A DNA stretch of 64,000 nucleotides from Trileptium ribeirensis (GCA_030248225.1 JASANE010004987.1:52310-116309), one strand, 5' to 3'; numbered from the stretch's first letter, positions 22,925 through 35,039 are shown. A program made the numbers and translations. Notes: generated from the sequence alone by a model not told the origin.

Positions 22925-25046
22925 GTAAGTGTTAATTTTTTATGTTTCATACAGGGGTGGGGTGTTAGCTGGTTACGTCGGCTATCGATATTTATGGGAT
23001 AGGGGGTACTTAGTCACCGTCGATATGGGTCCGTAGTTCGGGAAAGTAGAACGCCCTGTGAGAAGTAAAAAGATGGCACGCGTTTATGAAATATTGGCAG
23101 TCGTGTGTCGCCCGCCAAATGTTCTTGCAAAATGCGAGTTTGAAGTAATAAACAGTGCCGCCTTATGGTATTCGGCTAAAAACCTGTGAGCTCTTTAGGC
23201 CGCTTTCGATAAATGAGCGCGAAAAGTCGTAAGGTGAATGTTAGTACAAAATGTTTCAGATAAAACAGCTATTTGGCATGCGACAACACGATGACATGCC
23301 TGAGACTAATCTCCAGATTTTTATAGCCACCACCGATTTCTATCGATTTTTAACTTTAGTCGTGGCTCGTATGGCCTTTCGCACTAATATTATTTTTATA
23401 CTCTGTATTGTGCTGTATGGGAGATGGGCTTCCCACTGTTATATTCTCTGATATTAATTTCCTTAGCTAGAGTAGGTCCGGTTTGCTAGTACGCCTGCAT
23501 TCATAAAAACTCAGTTCCTCTATGCCTGCAGAAGCTGGTGTAACAGTGAACGCGTCTTACTCTGTGGCTGCAAAATCAAACGCTCCAGGCCCAGAATACT
23601 GCCACTTAACCCAATACGTGAAGTCTACCGTTACATTCGTGTAAAAAAGGTAATACGGTCACTCTGTGGCTGCAAAAGGTACTAATATTGAGTTTTGGAT
23701 ATTGTTTCCTCCGATATGTCACTCTCGACCGGACGTTAAGTCGGAATCCAATGGTTTTATCGTCACAGTTAATGCGAAACCATAAAACCCTAAACTAGGT
23801 TCTACTCAAACTCAAAAATCTGTATATTAAAATTTCATTAAAAATTGAGATCATGAAGAGCGAGCCATTATATTTAGAATTTTAGAAGATACAATGCCAC
23901 CTTATATAAAACAAGCTTTGGTAATGAAGATAGTGCAAGGAGTTTACTGATAATTTACGTATAAAGCACCACCATCAAGTCGCTTTTGAGCAATGAAATC
24001 CACCAACGCGTACATTATAGATAACATAAACTGTAACCAGTTTCTTAATAGTAAATTCCCGGAAGCAAACTCAAGCTGCACAAAGAGTAAACGTAGCGTA
24101 GAAATCAGTATAAGCGGTGAGCATCTGTAAGATAATGTCACAGGCTAAAATCACAAAACTGCACTCTAAGCTGAAATTTGTCATAGTTGACATGCTGAAA
24201 TTTGTTTAATATGCAAATTAGAAACGACAGCAACACGAATAAATATTTGTTTTACATTTGATACAGCTACCAATAAGTATAGCAGTGACTGCGATTTGAC
24301 GATATTTACGGATGCTCTAAAGTTTTTTAAGCATTACAAGATTTAAAATTTTAAAAAATAACCAACAAGATAATAGTCGCAAATTATTTAAATTAAAACT
24401 CCATCCCATATTTATATGTTAAGAAGCCGAATAAACCAAATATATTTTAATGGTTACATTTACATTCTTTTAGCATTTTCTTTAATTGCACTCTTTTTTC
24501 GTGACACACTAAAGTCAAGACTACCAACAACCTCTGTGCGATTTTTAACAGCTGTATATCATTATTAACACATTTCCAGCACTTGCTCTGGAAATTTCTT
24601 TTGGACACTGTACAAATTGTTTTACGAACATATTTGGCAGTTGCGTTGCACAAACAGTACAGTACTCTATGTGGAGCTATTACATTTAGCTGCAAAAGTT
24701 CTTAAAGGTCCGAAATAAATGGAAAAACATTCAATGGAATTTATCACCACTTGTAAAATTTGGGAAAATAGTAAATATAGCAATTGGAAGTTCTCGCTGC
24801 ATGCAACTTTTGTAGCAAAAATTGGCAAAAATAGTGGGTGAAAACTGAAAACAATGAAGTAGAGTCCCCGGAAGGGTATCCTCAAACTTGTTTCAGTATC
24901 GCCTGAGATAAGTGCCCTTCCCTGCCGACCCCAACTTCCCGCTGGGACCTTGTACCGTCATTCATAAATGTCCCACATTGTTTTACAATCGTAACTACAT
25001 ATTGCTATTCCACTTTGACTAAAATGTGGAGCTTTAAATGTTTTAG
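22925..25046 (+). other. Intron of LRR gene, left copy
   Basis: It starts GTAAGT and ends TGTTTTAG. It contains AT-rich DNA and one AT-core repeat (24740-24960). The short open frames here are also present in the right arm but look like nothing known. Confidence 0.6.
24740..24960 (-). repeat. AT-core repeat, left copy a
   Basis: An AT-rich core containing TTTTTGCCAATTTTTGCTA-like words (minus strand) is flanked by GC-rich sequence (CCCCGGAAGGGTATCC, then CTGCCGACCCC). It shares the core pattern with 26440-26780, 28925-29245 and 30490-30730. Confidence 0.5.
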
Positions 25047-25862
25047 GTTCCCAACTGACTCATATCAATCTTTCAATGACAAATGTAGTGATTCCCGATA
25101 GCATATTATCATCAAGCTCTCTTGTCATGTTGGATTTATCTGGAAATCATATTGAGTGTTCATGTGATTTTATACATAAGCTTATCGTCACCTTACCTGA
25201 CACAGCTACAAATTTTCGCTTTCCGGAATCAATTGGCATCAATGCTCGATGTACACGAGCATTGTATTTTTGCTGTTTGATATCAACACTAACTATCGAT
25301 GATGTCAAAATTACTAACGATAGCGGCTCGAATGATTTTACCCAAGAAGAAAACGATACGAAACTAAGCAACAACAACAAGATTTCTGCTGCAGTACTGG
25401 ATACAATAGCTGGAATTTTATGCATCGTACTTATCACAGTAACACTCGCGACTATATCAGCGAAAACAATGTATCTTTAGCGCTAACAACGGTGGCAGTA
25501 GTGGAACCGCTAACCAACGAAAAAAGCTAATGTCAGACGTCGAACCAGCTGCAATAAAGAGTGAAAAGAACCGTAAAACTTCAAAACAAGCCCATTGCTC
25601 TACAAAACCGGCAAAACATTGGTATAAACGTGGTTGTGCATGGAACAGCTTTTAGTGGCGGTCGTTTTTTGTCTTCGTCAGAAACTGGAAGTGATAGCAA
25701 TATCATGTTCTATCCTGAGAAAACTGGTTCAAATAGCGGAAATCGTACCAAACATAGTAATATCACATCGCAGCAAATTGATACAAGTGATGTTGTGATG
25801 TGTCACGAAATAGTAGCTTTAAAGTACTTGCGAAATATCCTGTACCAATTACGGAATTATAA
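25047..25862 (+). pseudogene. LRR protein C-terminal exon, left copy, frameshifted
   Basis: It follows acceptor TTTTAG and opens in phase 1 with SQLTHINLS, a last LRR, then an LRR C-terminal cap (ECSCDFIHKL) and the membrane segment (ILCIVLITVTL). Compared with the right arm it has lost the cap cysteine in the KLC motif (now KIT). Just after the membrane segment it has lost bases, so the frame ends at 25480 (YL stop). Another one-base gain occurs near 25665. The old frame ends at 25860-25862. Translated as is, it would be a receptor with almost no cytoplasmic tail. Confidence 0.75.
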
Positions 25863-25970
25863 AACTATAATGATATTATGGTGGTTGTGGTGAGATCGCA
25901 TTAATGTAACGGTTGTATTGCTTCAGCCATCAAACTCCTGGATCTATTTATAGCAGTGGCGCAAATCCAA

Positions 25971-25976
25971 AATAAA
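25971..25976 (+). terminator. Polyadenylation signal candidate, left LRR copy
   Basis: AATAAA about 110 bp after the final stop codon; another lies at 26202-26207. The first is conserved in the right arm at 58098-58103. No cleavage-site evidence is available. Confidence 0.4.
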
Positions 25977-26219
25977 TTGAGGATACTGGTTTCTTGCATG
26001 CGTATAATGTTCCTTATGAAAAGTTTATATTTAAATTTTACAAATCTTCAAATTAACATTTGTAAAGCTTTAGTTTTACCAATTTCGTACTAAACTGTAA
26101 ATGCCAGTGAAGTATATATTGTTATATCACATAAAATCAATTAAACAGCTTCAAGTGCATTGGTAGATATTTTCACCAAGTGTGTGGTATTCTATGGTTA
26201 AAATAAAGAGCTAAATATG

Positions 26220-26790
26220 CAAGCGCCGTGAAAATGAGGATATCTCCTTCACTTTGAATAGTGCGGAGTATAAATCGACTCAACCCTCTTCTGGATTTGC
26301 GCCTATATCAATAGGGTGAGCGACAACAAAACGCCTGGATTGCGTTAGACATGTAAAGGTGGTGCAGGGCGACGTGGAGGACATCCCTGGGAGGAAGGTA
26401 AGGGGATGTAATTTTGGAAACTTTGAGAAACTCAAAAATTTTCACAATCTTTGATAATTTGCCATAACTTTTTCCTTATTTCTTCTATTGTTTGCCAATT
26501 TTACACAAATTTTGGCCAAATTTTGCTCTATTTTAATCGTCAGTTTTCGCTAAAATTTCCCCAATTTTTGCCATTATCTAAAATTTCCCTCATTTTCACT
26601 GTTTTTTGCCAATTTTTTTTTCAATATTCACACTATTTTGCAATAATTTTCGGCGTGCCTTCGGTGCTCAGCAACGCCGGAGGGGGCTGTGTGTGGAGTC
26701 TTCAAGGGAAGGGGATCCGACCCATAGGAAAAAAGGTAACCGCAATCTCTCCTCGACATCTATGATGTAATAGCTGGAACGTGCCGTGAA
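26220..26790. repeat. AT-core repeat, left copy b
   Basis: The core (26440-26650) is a run of words like TTTGCCAATTTT and TTTTCGCTAAAATTTCC. It is flanked by GC-rich blocks (GCAGGGCGACGTGGAGG before, CGCCGGAGGGGGCTGTG after). This is the longest member of the family in the arm. Open frames across it are low-complexity. Confidence 0.55.
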
Positions 26791-27054
26791 TTCAGAGAAA
26801 TTTATGCAAGGTTTGGACGACTTGAACGCAGACAATTGTACAATTGTTTTACAAACATTTGAATGCACGGCTGTTCGCTGTACGACTAGCTCGTGACATA
26901 GATGTAAGCACAATTTTATATTATATGTATATAGTATAGAATCATCGTTGCTCTTACAATGCGACATATAGCGGACAACGTCTTATCAGCGTGTTCTTTT
27001 TAAACAGGCAACATGATTAGTCCAGTGACTTAGAGAAATGTTCTAAGTAAACGA

Positions 27055-27487
27055 TTAGCAGAAAATTAAATACTGATGCATTACTGTGATGCTTGAGCAC
27101 TCAGGGCGTATTTTAACTATTTGAAAATGTAATGTGCCTATAAATAAATCCAGACATTGCAATATCTCGTAAGGGAATGGGTATTGGAGTGCAAACACAA
27201 AACTTAAGATGCACTGGTCAGAGTGTCTGACATTGCACACGAGACATTCCATTGCTGAGGTTTGAAAAGTATTTTTCGAGGTCACGCAATGATCTAGAAA
27301 AACATCAATGTACTAGATGTTTTGTAAATAGCTTCTCGGGAAAAATAAATTCAAGACTCCAATATTGATGGGATGGTATCACCATAGGTGTAAACATATT
27401 CATATAAAAGATCGCGCTTGAGTCTGATCCATTCATTTTAATAAATCTGTGCTTAGCAACGTCATTCACACCGTGGTCATAACTCAA
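27055..27487 (-). CDS. Hypothetical small ORFs shared by both arms
   Basis: Two minus-strand frames (27487-27305 and 27285-27055) have near-identical partners on the plus strand of the right arm (56588-56869 and 56785-57018). The second translation contains a hydrophobic stretch (LSFVFALQYPFPYEILQ) and several cysteines. I recognise no family. Conservation between arms is not evidence of coding here because non-coding DNA is equally conserved. They could be exons or chance. Confidence 0.15.
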
Positions 27488-28924
27488 TAAGTGAAAAATA
27501 TAAGCGAACTATTTGACATAGAGTAATTCATATGGTACCACATATCGTGCTCGAGGTGCACATATACATATATAATTTTTGTATATATACTGTTTTAATG
27601 AATAACTAAAGTTGGGAGATTGTAGTAATTTCCTATCATGATGTCGAGTATCTTAGCATCTGAGCCAGGATCACTAAATATTGTTGCGGGAGTTTGGAGA
27701 TTTTAAGCTTTAATATTCTACTGTTGCAGTTTTAATTGTGACTATATATCGAGTGCAACTCGGGCAACTAATAACTTACCGCATACCATGCATTTTTGAA
27801 AACGACGACAAGCACGATGTACACAACGACATCTATAACTGTATGATTGAAGAAAGTAGTAACCCATTAAACGATAGACAAGTGCGAATTCTCTTCATAA
27901 CTATTATATAATTGCGCGAAAACGATACGGTAAAGATGTACCCTTCTTGTAACAGAATATTGACCGGTCGTATGCTATTTTCAAAGATTTTAATATATAT
28001 GTTAGTGGATTTAAGATGAATATTGCTAGACTTTGAAAGTCAATCATTGTTTCTGTTTCATTACTACGAGATTAAATTTTAATATTTTAGGTGCTGTTGT
28101 TTTATTGGAAACAAGTACATACTGGAAATGAATATATTATATACTACAAAGTAGATAAAAACAGCATTTTTTCGTGTTGATAATGTAGGGTCACATGAAT
28201 GTTTCTTTCGTACAGAAAAATTTATTGCAAATCGGATTCTGTGTGTAAATAGATATGAGTTTCGTTGGCATTTAAGTCTGGTACCGTTTACTTTATTGTG
28301 AACTGTAGTTTCCAGACAGCGGGTTTCTTTTTACTTTAATTTTAAATTGGCATTAAATTTCGAATGTGTCTTTTCATTAAAAATTATGTGTGGAGCGAAA
28401 CAAATGTGGTTAATCATAATATTGTGCTTTTCGGAGCACTTTACCTCAGTTTATCATTAGGTATTACGCTGAGGATAAGTAAGTGTCTGTAACAGCCTTT
28501 TCCAGTTAGAGGTTTAAAATAGTTAGAACTATGTTTAGAAAACTAGCTAATCTTCACAAGCATAGTTAAGTGGGTTAACATCTAGTAGCATGGGTCACGG
28601 CGTCTTGAAACTACAAGAAACGTTTTACATTTTGTCGTTTTCGTCGACATTACAGAGTATATAACTATTTTTTTATATCAGTGGCATATCACAGCGCGAC
28701 AACTTTTAAAGCATTTAAAATTCATTCCATCGCACCGCGATTGGTTTTAATATAAGGAACTTTGGCGTTTTTATACGTAGTTATCTGCTGTGGCAGCACT
28801 GAGAAGTGCTACCGTTAGCTTGAATTAGCAGTTGGGAACATCATATTAGTTATATATCATTAGAAAATGCAATACTGAAAATGTAACAAAAAACATGCAT
28901 ATTTTATACAAAATAAGGTACAGC
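27488..28924. other. Non-coding AT-rich arm interval
   Basis: No gene or repeat unit was recognised. The mirrored interval in the right arm (about 55150-56587) is likewise empty. Confidence 0.4.
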
Positions 28925-29245
28925 TGCGTTTCGTAGCACCCTGAGGGTCTTATATGAACCCTCCAGTGACGCCCTGTCCTGCCCTTTAGGGTTCCGAGCT
29001 TACCGCTGCTGGTGTCCCGCAAATCCCCCGCAGCCTCCGAAAAATTTTAGCTAACATTGACAAAGACAGGCCTGGAAAATAGCAAAATGAAGGTAAAATC
29101 GACAACAATGAGGCCCCGGCGAAGGGTTGAAAGACGTCACAATTTTTTCATCACCACCCCCCTGATGGACCTCCCGTTCACCCACCCAGCCCGGCCATGT
29201 CAACTTTTTTTCGGCACCTTCTCCACGAAGAAATCGGTACCCGTC
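28925..29245 (-). repeat. AT-core repeat, left copy c
   Basis: GC-rich blocks (CCCTCCAGTGACGCCC, CCCCCGCAGCCTCCG, CACCCCCCTGATGG) flank a short core with AATTTTAGCTAACATTG and GCAAAATGAAGGTAAAATCG. Read on the minus strand, the core follows the same order as the other family members. Confidence 0.45.
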
Positions 29246-30031
29246 TTCCTGAAAACGAGTATTTATTAGTAACAGATTTACTGTACCATGCGTTCAAAAC
29301 CTTCCAGCCATCATTTTAGCAAGCATTTCTGTTTTTAAAATATATACTGTTGTATTAACAACACTTCGTGTAATCTACCTATATATCGAACCTGGAAATA
29401 ATTCGTGTGCATTTTGTATACCGAAAAATCATCAATATTTGCAACGCATCCATTACAATTCTCGTTAAAACTGGACAGTCATTAACAAATAGTACACATC
29501 GTACATATATCGAAATTCGTGGTTTATATAAAAAAGAGCCACTTCAACCAAGAATGGGAAGCTTCTTATTTCGACAAATAAATCTTAGCACTTTTACAAA
29601 ATTAATTGCCCTTTGCTGTGCGTTATTGTCAAAGTGAAGTATAACTACTGATTTATTTTGAGCTAATCAGTCATTCTTGCATCCAAAAGTCCGTATAGGT
29701 AGAATATTTATTAAAGGCTGATTTTGAATAGTCCAACAGTGCGAGTTGAATAAGGAGTACCAAGGGCGCGTCAGGAATATGAATACTTATTCTTGGAAAT
29801 TATATATAAATATTTTAAATAATTAAGTATAAAATCACTACAAATGTAAATTTTTAGTGTCAAAAGTGAAATGCAGTTTATGCCGTTCTCGATATTCAAA
29901 GCCTTAGCCTTAGGCTAAACCTATTTCAGTAGAGTTTGATAAATTCCTGTATACATGTGTATTAGATTGAATTGTTGATCCTGCTATGGTTTCGACAAAT
30001 TTAAATTCTGAAATTTTACCGACTTCTGTTG
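29246..30031. other. Non-coding AT-rich arm interval
   Basis: A 76-codon plus-strand frame (29407-29637) exists but its partner in the right arm is shifted, and it resembles nothing known. No other feature was seen. Confidence 0.35.
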
Positions 30032-30098
30032 CAAAATATGACACGTTTATACACAACAAAATATTTGTTATATTCTGGTATCAACGTGTCATATTTTG
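30032..30098. repeat. Perfect 16-bp inverted repeat (hairpin), left copy
   Basis: CAAAATATGACACGTT (30032-30047) is followed after 35 bases by its exact reverse complement (30083-30098). The loop contains its own palindrome (AACAAAATATTTGTTA). It could be a minimal MITE or a structured RNA or DNA element. The right arm keeps it at 54006-54072. Confidence 0.7.
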
Positions 30099-30269
30099 TT
30101 ATTGTCTATGATTAACATATTGGCTTCCCCGTGGAAATTATAAAGTAGGATGTTCCGTGGAATGTTACATTCAGTGAATAGCTAAGCCAGAGTTACTGGT
30201 ATCTCGCATGTGAGGATGACACACAGCCTACTTGATATCATTTGTGTGTAACTTATCATTTTGTGTAGC

Positions 30270-31260
30270 AACCCTAAGCATGGTGATGTGTAATAACCCT
30301 AGACGTGGATGATGTATATGCCACCCTAAACCCCTCTGGAACCCTGAACCCATTGACAACCCAAAAACCTCCTCTACCCTAGACCCATCGATAACCAATA
30401 AAAACACATGAAGTATTATTGCGCTGTTCTCTAGATAACCAAACCAACGTGTTCAGCATACCGAAAACCCTATGTAGCATGTGCCGACGATTCAGGGTCT
30501 CTCAGGGCGAGTAGCTGGGATCGGCCGGGATGTAGAGGCCCTCGGAGGTAAAAGTCCTTGAGGGGTGCTGAAAAAATTTGACGATTGCCAATTTTACTCC
30601 CATTTATGTCAATTTTGATTCTATTTTTACCGATTTTCGCTAAAATGTTCGCTACGAATTGAGCGCGGGGCGGAGAAGAAGGTCCGAAGCCTCAGGGAGA
30701 GTAGCTCCCTTAACCCCTACTTAGACATGCAGACAATTCTTGGTGCCCTGTACGCAATACATACTACCGAAGACTTACTATATTCTGGAAATCGGGTTCA
30801 TTGAAAGTAAACATATTGGAAACCTCTGAAAAACCATGAAATACACGTGCTGGGCTCTAGATAACCATTCAACATGATGAATGACCTATATATAGACCAT
30901 TGTTGACGCAGTGTACACAACGTTTAACCAGCTCGAGACGAACTATATTCAGAAGGATTCATTGACCCCAAACCAATTGAAAACCCACGAATTCCCATTA
31001 AATATGCACGCTGGACTCTACATATACAAATAATTATATTCAGCCTCTAGAAAAACCTATATATGCTGGATTCCTGATGTCCGGCATGCTATAAAAACCA
31101 AACAAAAGCACTACATTTTTGAAATCGACTTAGTCTAATCTAAAACTCTTAAACCCCATGAAAAGGTGTAATATAGTCTGTTGAGGTCTAAACAGCAAAA
31201 CCATCGTATTCAGTGTGCTTGATCACCTAACATATACGCGTAGTTACGTAAAAACACGCC
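30270..31260. repeat. Degenerate ~165-bp tandem repeat, interrupted
   Basis: Corresponding words CTCTAGATAACCAAACC (about 30432), CTCTAGATAACCATTC (30854), CTCTACATATACAAAT (31017) and GGTCTAAACAGCAAAACC (31186) are each followed by ATTCAG- or TTCAGC-like sequence. Spacing is about 165 bp except where an AT-core repeat has inserted after the first unit. The start (30270-30390) is rich in ACCCTAA and ACCCTAGA, which resemble TTAGGG telomere words but are irregularly spaced. Confidence 0.5.
30490..30730. repeat. AT-core repeat, left copy d
   Basis: The core GATTGCCAATTTTACTCCC through CCGATTTTCGCTAAAATG is flanked by GC-rich blocks (GGATCGGCCGGGATG, GCGCGGGGCGGAGAAG). It lies inside the degenerate 165-bp tandem repeat, so it is probably a later insertion there. 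Confidence 0.5.
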
Positions 31261-31289
31261 ATAGCATGCCAAAATTTGAAAAATTGCTA

Positions 31290-31592
31290 TTTCCGTCAAA
31301 TGAACAACGGATCGTATTCGGGCTCACTGCGGCCCAGGGAGTCGTCCAGCAAAAAATCGTGGTAGGCAAAGTTGTAGAGCTATTTTTGCTTGGTGGACTG
31401 CGTATTTGTATGCGAGCCTTGTGTCGCGAGGTATTTGCTACGAAACACTGCTATCTGCATTTACAGATTTGGCAAAGAACCCTTAAAAACCTGTTTTTTG
31501 CAATTGTAACCCCGAAGATGGAGGTGGAGCTGCTCTCGTTCAACCAAGGAACACATATCATCAGTTTCGCAATTATTGAAATCCATCCATGA
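31290..31592 (+). pseudogene. LTR-retrotransposon-like pol fragment, left copy
   Basis: One frame reads VFGLTAAQGVVQQKI, resembling the F-G-L-x-x-A-P-x-x-F-Q motif of Ty3/Gypsy reverse transcriptase; the right arm has P in place of Q at the seventh position of FGLTAAQ. About 60 codons later another frame reads GGGAALVQPRNTY, resembling the first RNase H strand. The normal distance is larger and the Y-x-D-D loop is missing, so an internal deletion is implied. The similarity is short and the call is tentative. Confidence 0.35.
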
Positions 31593-32220
31593 GTTTATAA
31601 ATGACAGTGACAGACAAAAATATAAATTTTCACGATTTTCCCCTTAGCACCCTCTGTGGAAATCCCATCGCTTCGGTCGTTCTGTTACAATTACAGTTTT
31701 AAAGCCTAATATATCTGTAAGTTACTTTAAATAGCTACATTGAGCTAACAAATTTAATCCTTATGAAAGATGGACATAACAGCGGAGGTCAGGTCTTAGC
31801 AAAATGTATATTCAGCACTGCTTTTCGATTATTACTGACTGTCTATTTACGAAGTGATGCTAGAGCAACTAGTATCACTGTAACATATGGCATAGCGCAA
31901 CGGCTTTCGTTGAACTCTATTATTGGTCACTGATGCCCATTAACTGTAATTAACCTGCATCTATAAAGAGAATCGCTTAATTTCAAAAATATTGTATTTT
32001 GGTTTTATGCACAATGTTTTGTGTAATACCGGCTCGATAAAACTCTGTTTATCTGCCATTTGTTGAACACCAATCTTTGTAATAATCGATGTTAAAATGG
32101 AATGAAAATAAGTAATTTTCACTATAAATATTTTCAACGAACCATTGAAAACAGAGCAGCGAAAACAGAAAAAGGTATAACTAGATATTAATGTATATGT
32201 GCGTGACAGATTAGTAACGC
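31593..32220. other. Non-coding arm interval
   Basis: No gene or repeat unit was recognised. Confidence 0.4.
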
Positions 32221-32995
32221 TATGTCACTTTACTGCTGAAAATTGTTGGTTTAATGCTAATGTTTCCAATTTCTCCAAATTAATGTATTAAGGCCCAAGT
32301 GTAGTAGGAAAAATGTCACACTACATATGATGCCTTTTCGAAATTTTTTTCTGCACCGTGCGGTGCTGAATGTATTTATCCTAGAGATAAAATGCACAAG
32401 AGATTCGTGCATATGTCACTTTGTACCGTTTTGTTTCAGAGAGCCGTGGATTCAATGCAAAATTTCCAGTTTCTCTAAATTAGTGTATTAAGGCCCTACT
32501 GTAGCTATGAAAATGACATGCTAGATACGATTTTTAGAAAATTTATTTTCTAGAGTGCGGTGCTGATTGTACCTATCCAAGAGATAAAATGTATAACTAG
32601 AGATTTATACATATGTCACTTTGTGCCATTTTGCTGCAGAGAGCTGCGCATTTAATGCCAAAATTTGCAATTTCTCTAAATTAGTGTATTAAGGCCCCAT
32701 CTGTATTGGAAAATGTCACACTAGATATGATCCGCTGTTTTGAAATATTTTTTCTGCAGTGTGCAGTGCTGAATGTACCTATCCAGATAGCATGCATAAT
32801 TAGAGATTCGTGCCTATTTTACTTTGTGCCGTTTTGCTGCAGAGAGCTGCGAATTTAATGCTGAAATTTCCCCATTTCTTCTAAATTAGTGTATTAAGAC
32901 CCAACTGTAGCAGGGAAAATGTCACACTAGGTATGATGCGCTTTTTAGAAAGTTTTTTCTGCAGTGTGCATGGCTGAATGTACATATATACTTTC
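32221..32995. repeat. Four-copy tandem repeat of ~195 bp, left copy
   Basis: Units start with TATGTCACTTT-like words at 32221, 32412, 32612 and 32815 (spacing 191, 200, 203). Each contains a strongly kept block TCTCTAAATTAGTGTATTAA then GGCCC, a GTCACACTAGATATGAT-like block, and CTGCAGTGTGCGGTGCTGAA-like sequence. There are no open frames. Conservation is best in the middle block. Confidence 0.9.
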
Positions 32996-33414
32996 ATAAA
33001 GTACATAGAATGTTATGAGGCTATGGAGTGCTACATCATATATATACATTACCGTTGGATATTACTTATGCTAGGATAGTTTCATCCGATCGACCGAATT
33101 ATTTCCGTTGTGTTTTCATGGAATTACGACATAAATTGTGTCGCTTCAAAGCAAAAACTTCGGTTTCCTAAAGTGAAAAAACTTTTATTTATTAGTCATT
33201 TCTCTGTGGTTATATGAATTTTGAGCAAACCAATTAAATGCTGCTCTAATTTTTATGATTTATTGTGGTTGAAAGACGCAAGAAATAGCATATAAATTGT
33301 TGTGATCTTGATGATCCTCGAATCTCGGATAGCTAGCAGCCTGGATGTTTGAAATATGTGCGATTTGCCGAACGAAAATTTCGTTCTGGCCGAATTATTT
33401 TTGTAAACCATGTA

Positions 33415-33920
33415 TCTTCAACATTTCATGCCTCTTCAGTAAATGTGCAACATAAAACGACCCGCAATATAATGCAGGTGGTGCAACTGTTCGAAGGTGA
33501 GGTGCTCTATTCCCTATCAGCACTTGTCATTTCTGCATTTAGAGTAGTTTTGCTTTCATCAAAAATACGCTGACATAACGTACAGTCTCATTGACAGGTT
33601 AAAATAACTCTAGCAAAAAGGTAATTCAAAAAGAGATTGCTATCACGTTGACCCCAGGTAATTAGAAACAAATGATGTATTTATATGTTAAAGACAAAAT
33701 ATTGGAACGTAGATATATAGTGCCAGATTATTAGTTAACGGGCTTCACTGACATTCTAAATCGGATTTCAAATTACTGTGCTTAAAATCCAGTAACTACG
33801 ACGACACTGCTTACCATTACTTCAGAAACTTATATTACAAGATCGTTTTAGTACCACCATGTCCATCCGAGCAAGTTTTTATGTAATTTATCATTTATCT
33901 TTGTAATAGAATTTTTAAGA
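33415..33920 (+). repeat. Segment X, left-arm copy
   Basis: About 505 bp starting near CTTCAACATTTCATGCC are repeated in the same orientation in the central spacer (41535-42053), with small differences, and in inverse orientation in the right arm (50150-50663). No coding content or transposon ends were recognised. Confidence 0.85.
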
Positions 33921-35039
33921 TCTATTTTGTCAATCTTTTTTATGAGTCCGCGGTTTACCTAAAGGAAAAAACGGATCACGAGAAGTTCCCTCTAGCGTGT
34001 CAAGTGTAATTCATCCTTTCATTTGGTAGTCCGTATAAAGTTCATACCGCCCCGGTAGGACTTAACTTCCCCCATGCCCAAGCAAAGCCTAGGTACAGAA
34101 TTTAACATCAGTTTTTTTACCCCTTGCTTGCTATTATATATTAATTTTTCATCCCTTAGGTTCTCTCAGATGTTTTAGGTGAAAACTTGACAAGCAACGG
34201 AAATTAAACCAATCGAAACCCAGACATTTCGAAGGGCAAAATCAGGAGGAACCCGTTTTGTGCCATTAGGAACCGAAAATCCGAACGCCTCTAATTTGAA
34301 GAAGCCAAACATTAATAAAGATGGTCTTTCTGTGTTTGTTTATATCAACTATGCTTTTGAAATTGCTGAATTCAAGAGATTCGAGGCCACATCAATGGCG
34401 TTGTGTAGTCGGAACCTCACTACACACAAGCGATTTGTAATGCTTAAATTAAAATTGTTAAATATGACTGACATTTATAAATCCATAAATAGATGAAAAC
34501 AACTGTGCCAGCACAAATTACCCAGTTTACGATATGGTATAACCAGGATTTTGGAATTGCTCACTGAAATTCAGTATATATAACTTCTACCTATATAATC
34601 TTGCACAAAATTATGAGCAGCAGTTCGCCATTCCGCACATCGTTTTCTTGTGAGTACATGTGGTGATTTCGAGACGGCCAGCCGTCCCTAATTCGGCTCT
34701 GACTTTTTACAATATTTTAAGCGTCCCCTATCAAAGAAAAACAATTGGTAGAACAATTTCTCGCCGTTGTCGCGGCGATTGAAGTTAAAGAGATGTCTAT
34801 CTTTCTACAGTGCTTCAACTATTTTTTATTCATTCATGTCAACGATATATCGCTAGATCTATGCATATGTAAGCTTTCGATCACGCAGTTTTTGCTTTCG
34901 GCATTAGCAGAAAGATGATCAGCTGCGACCAAATAAGTAATACTTGCTTATAATTATTATAATGTGTTTTCCAAAGCCTCAAAAATGAGAATATGTATGT
35001 AATGTACATACTTATACATATCAGTGTGAGCATGTGCTG
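33921..35039. other. Non-coding arm interval
   Basis: A 78-codon plus-strand frame (34260-34496) is present but resembles nothing known and is not kept open in the right arm. Nothing else was seen. Confidence 0.35.

Noticed and set aside
23251..23451. 66-codon ORF inside the LRR intron
   Set aside because: No domain and no splice sites that join it in frame; its right-arm partner differs at both ends.
30270..30390. Interstitial telomere sequence
   Set aside because: ACCCTAA-like words are frequent but irregular and do not form an uninterrupted tandem; at most a decayed remnant.
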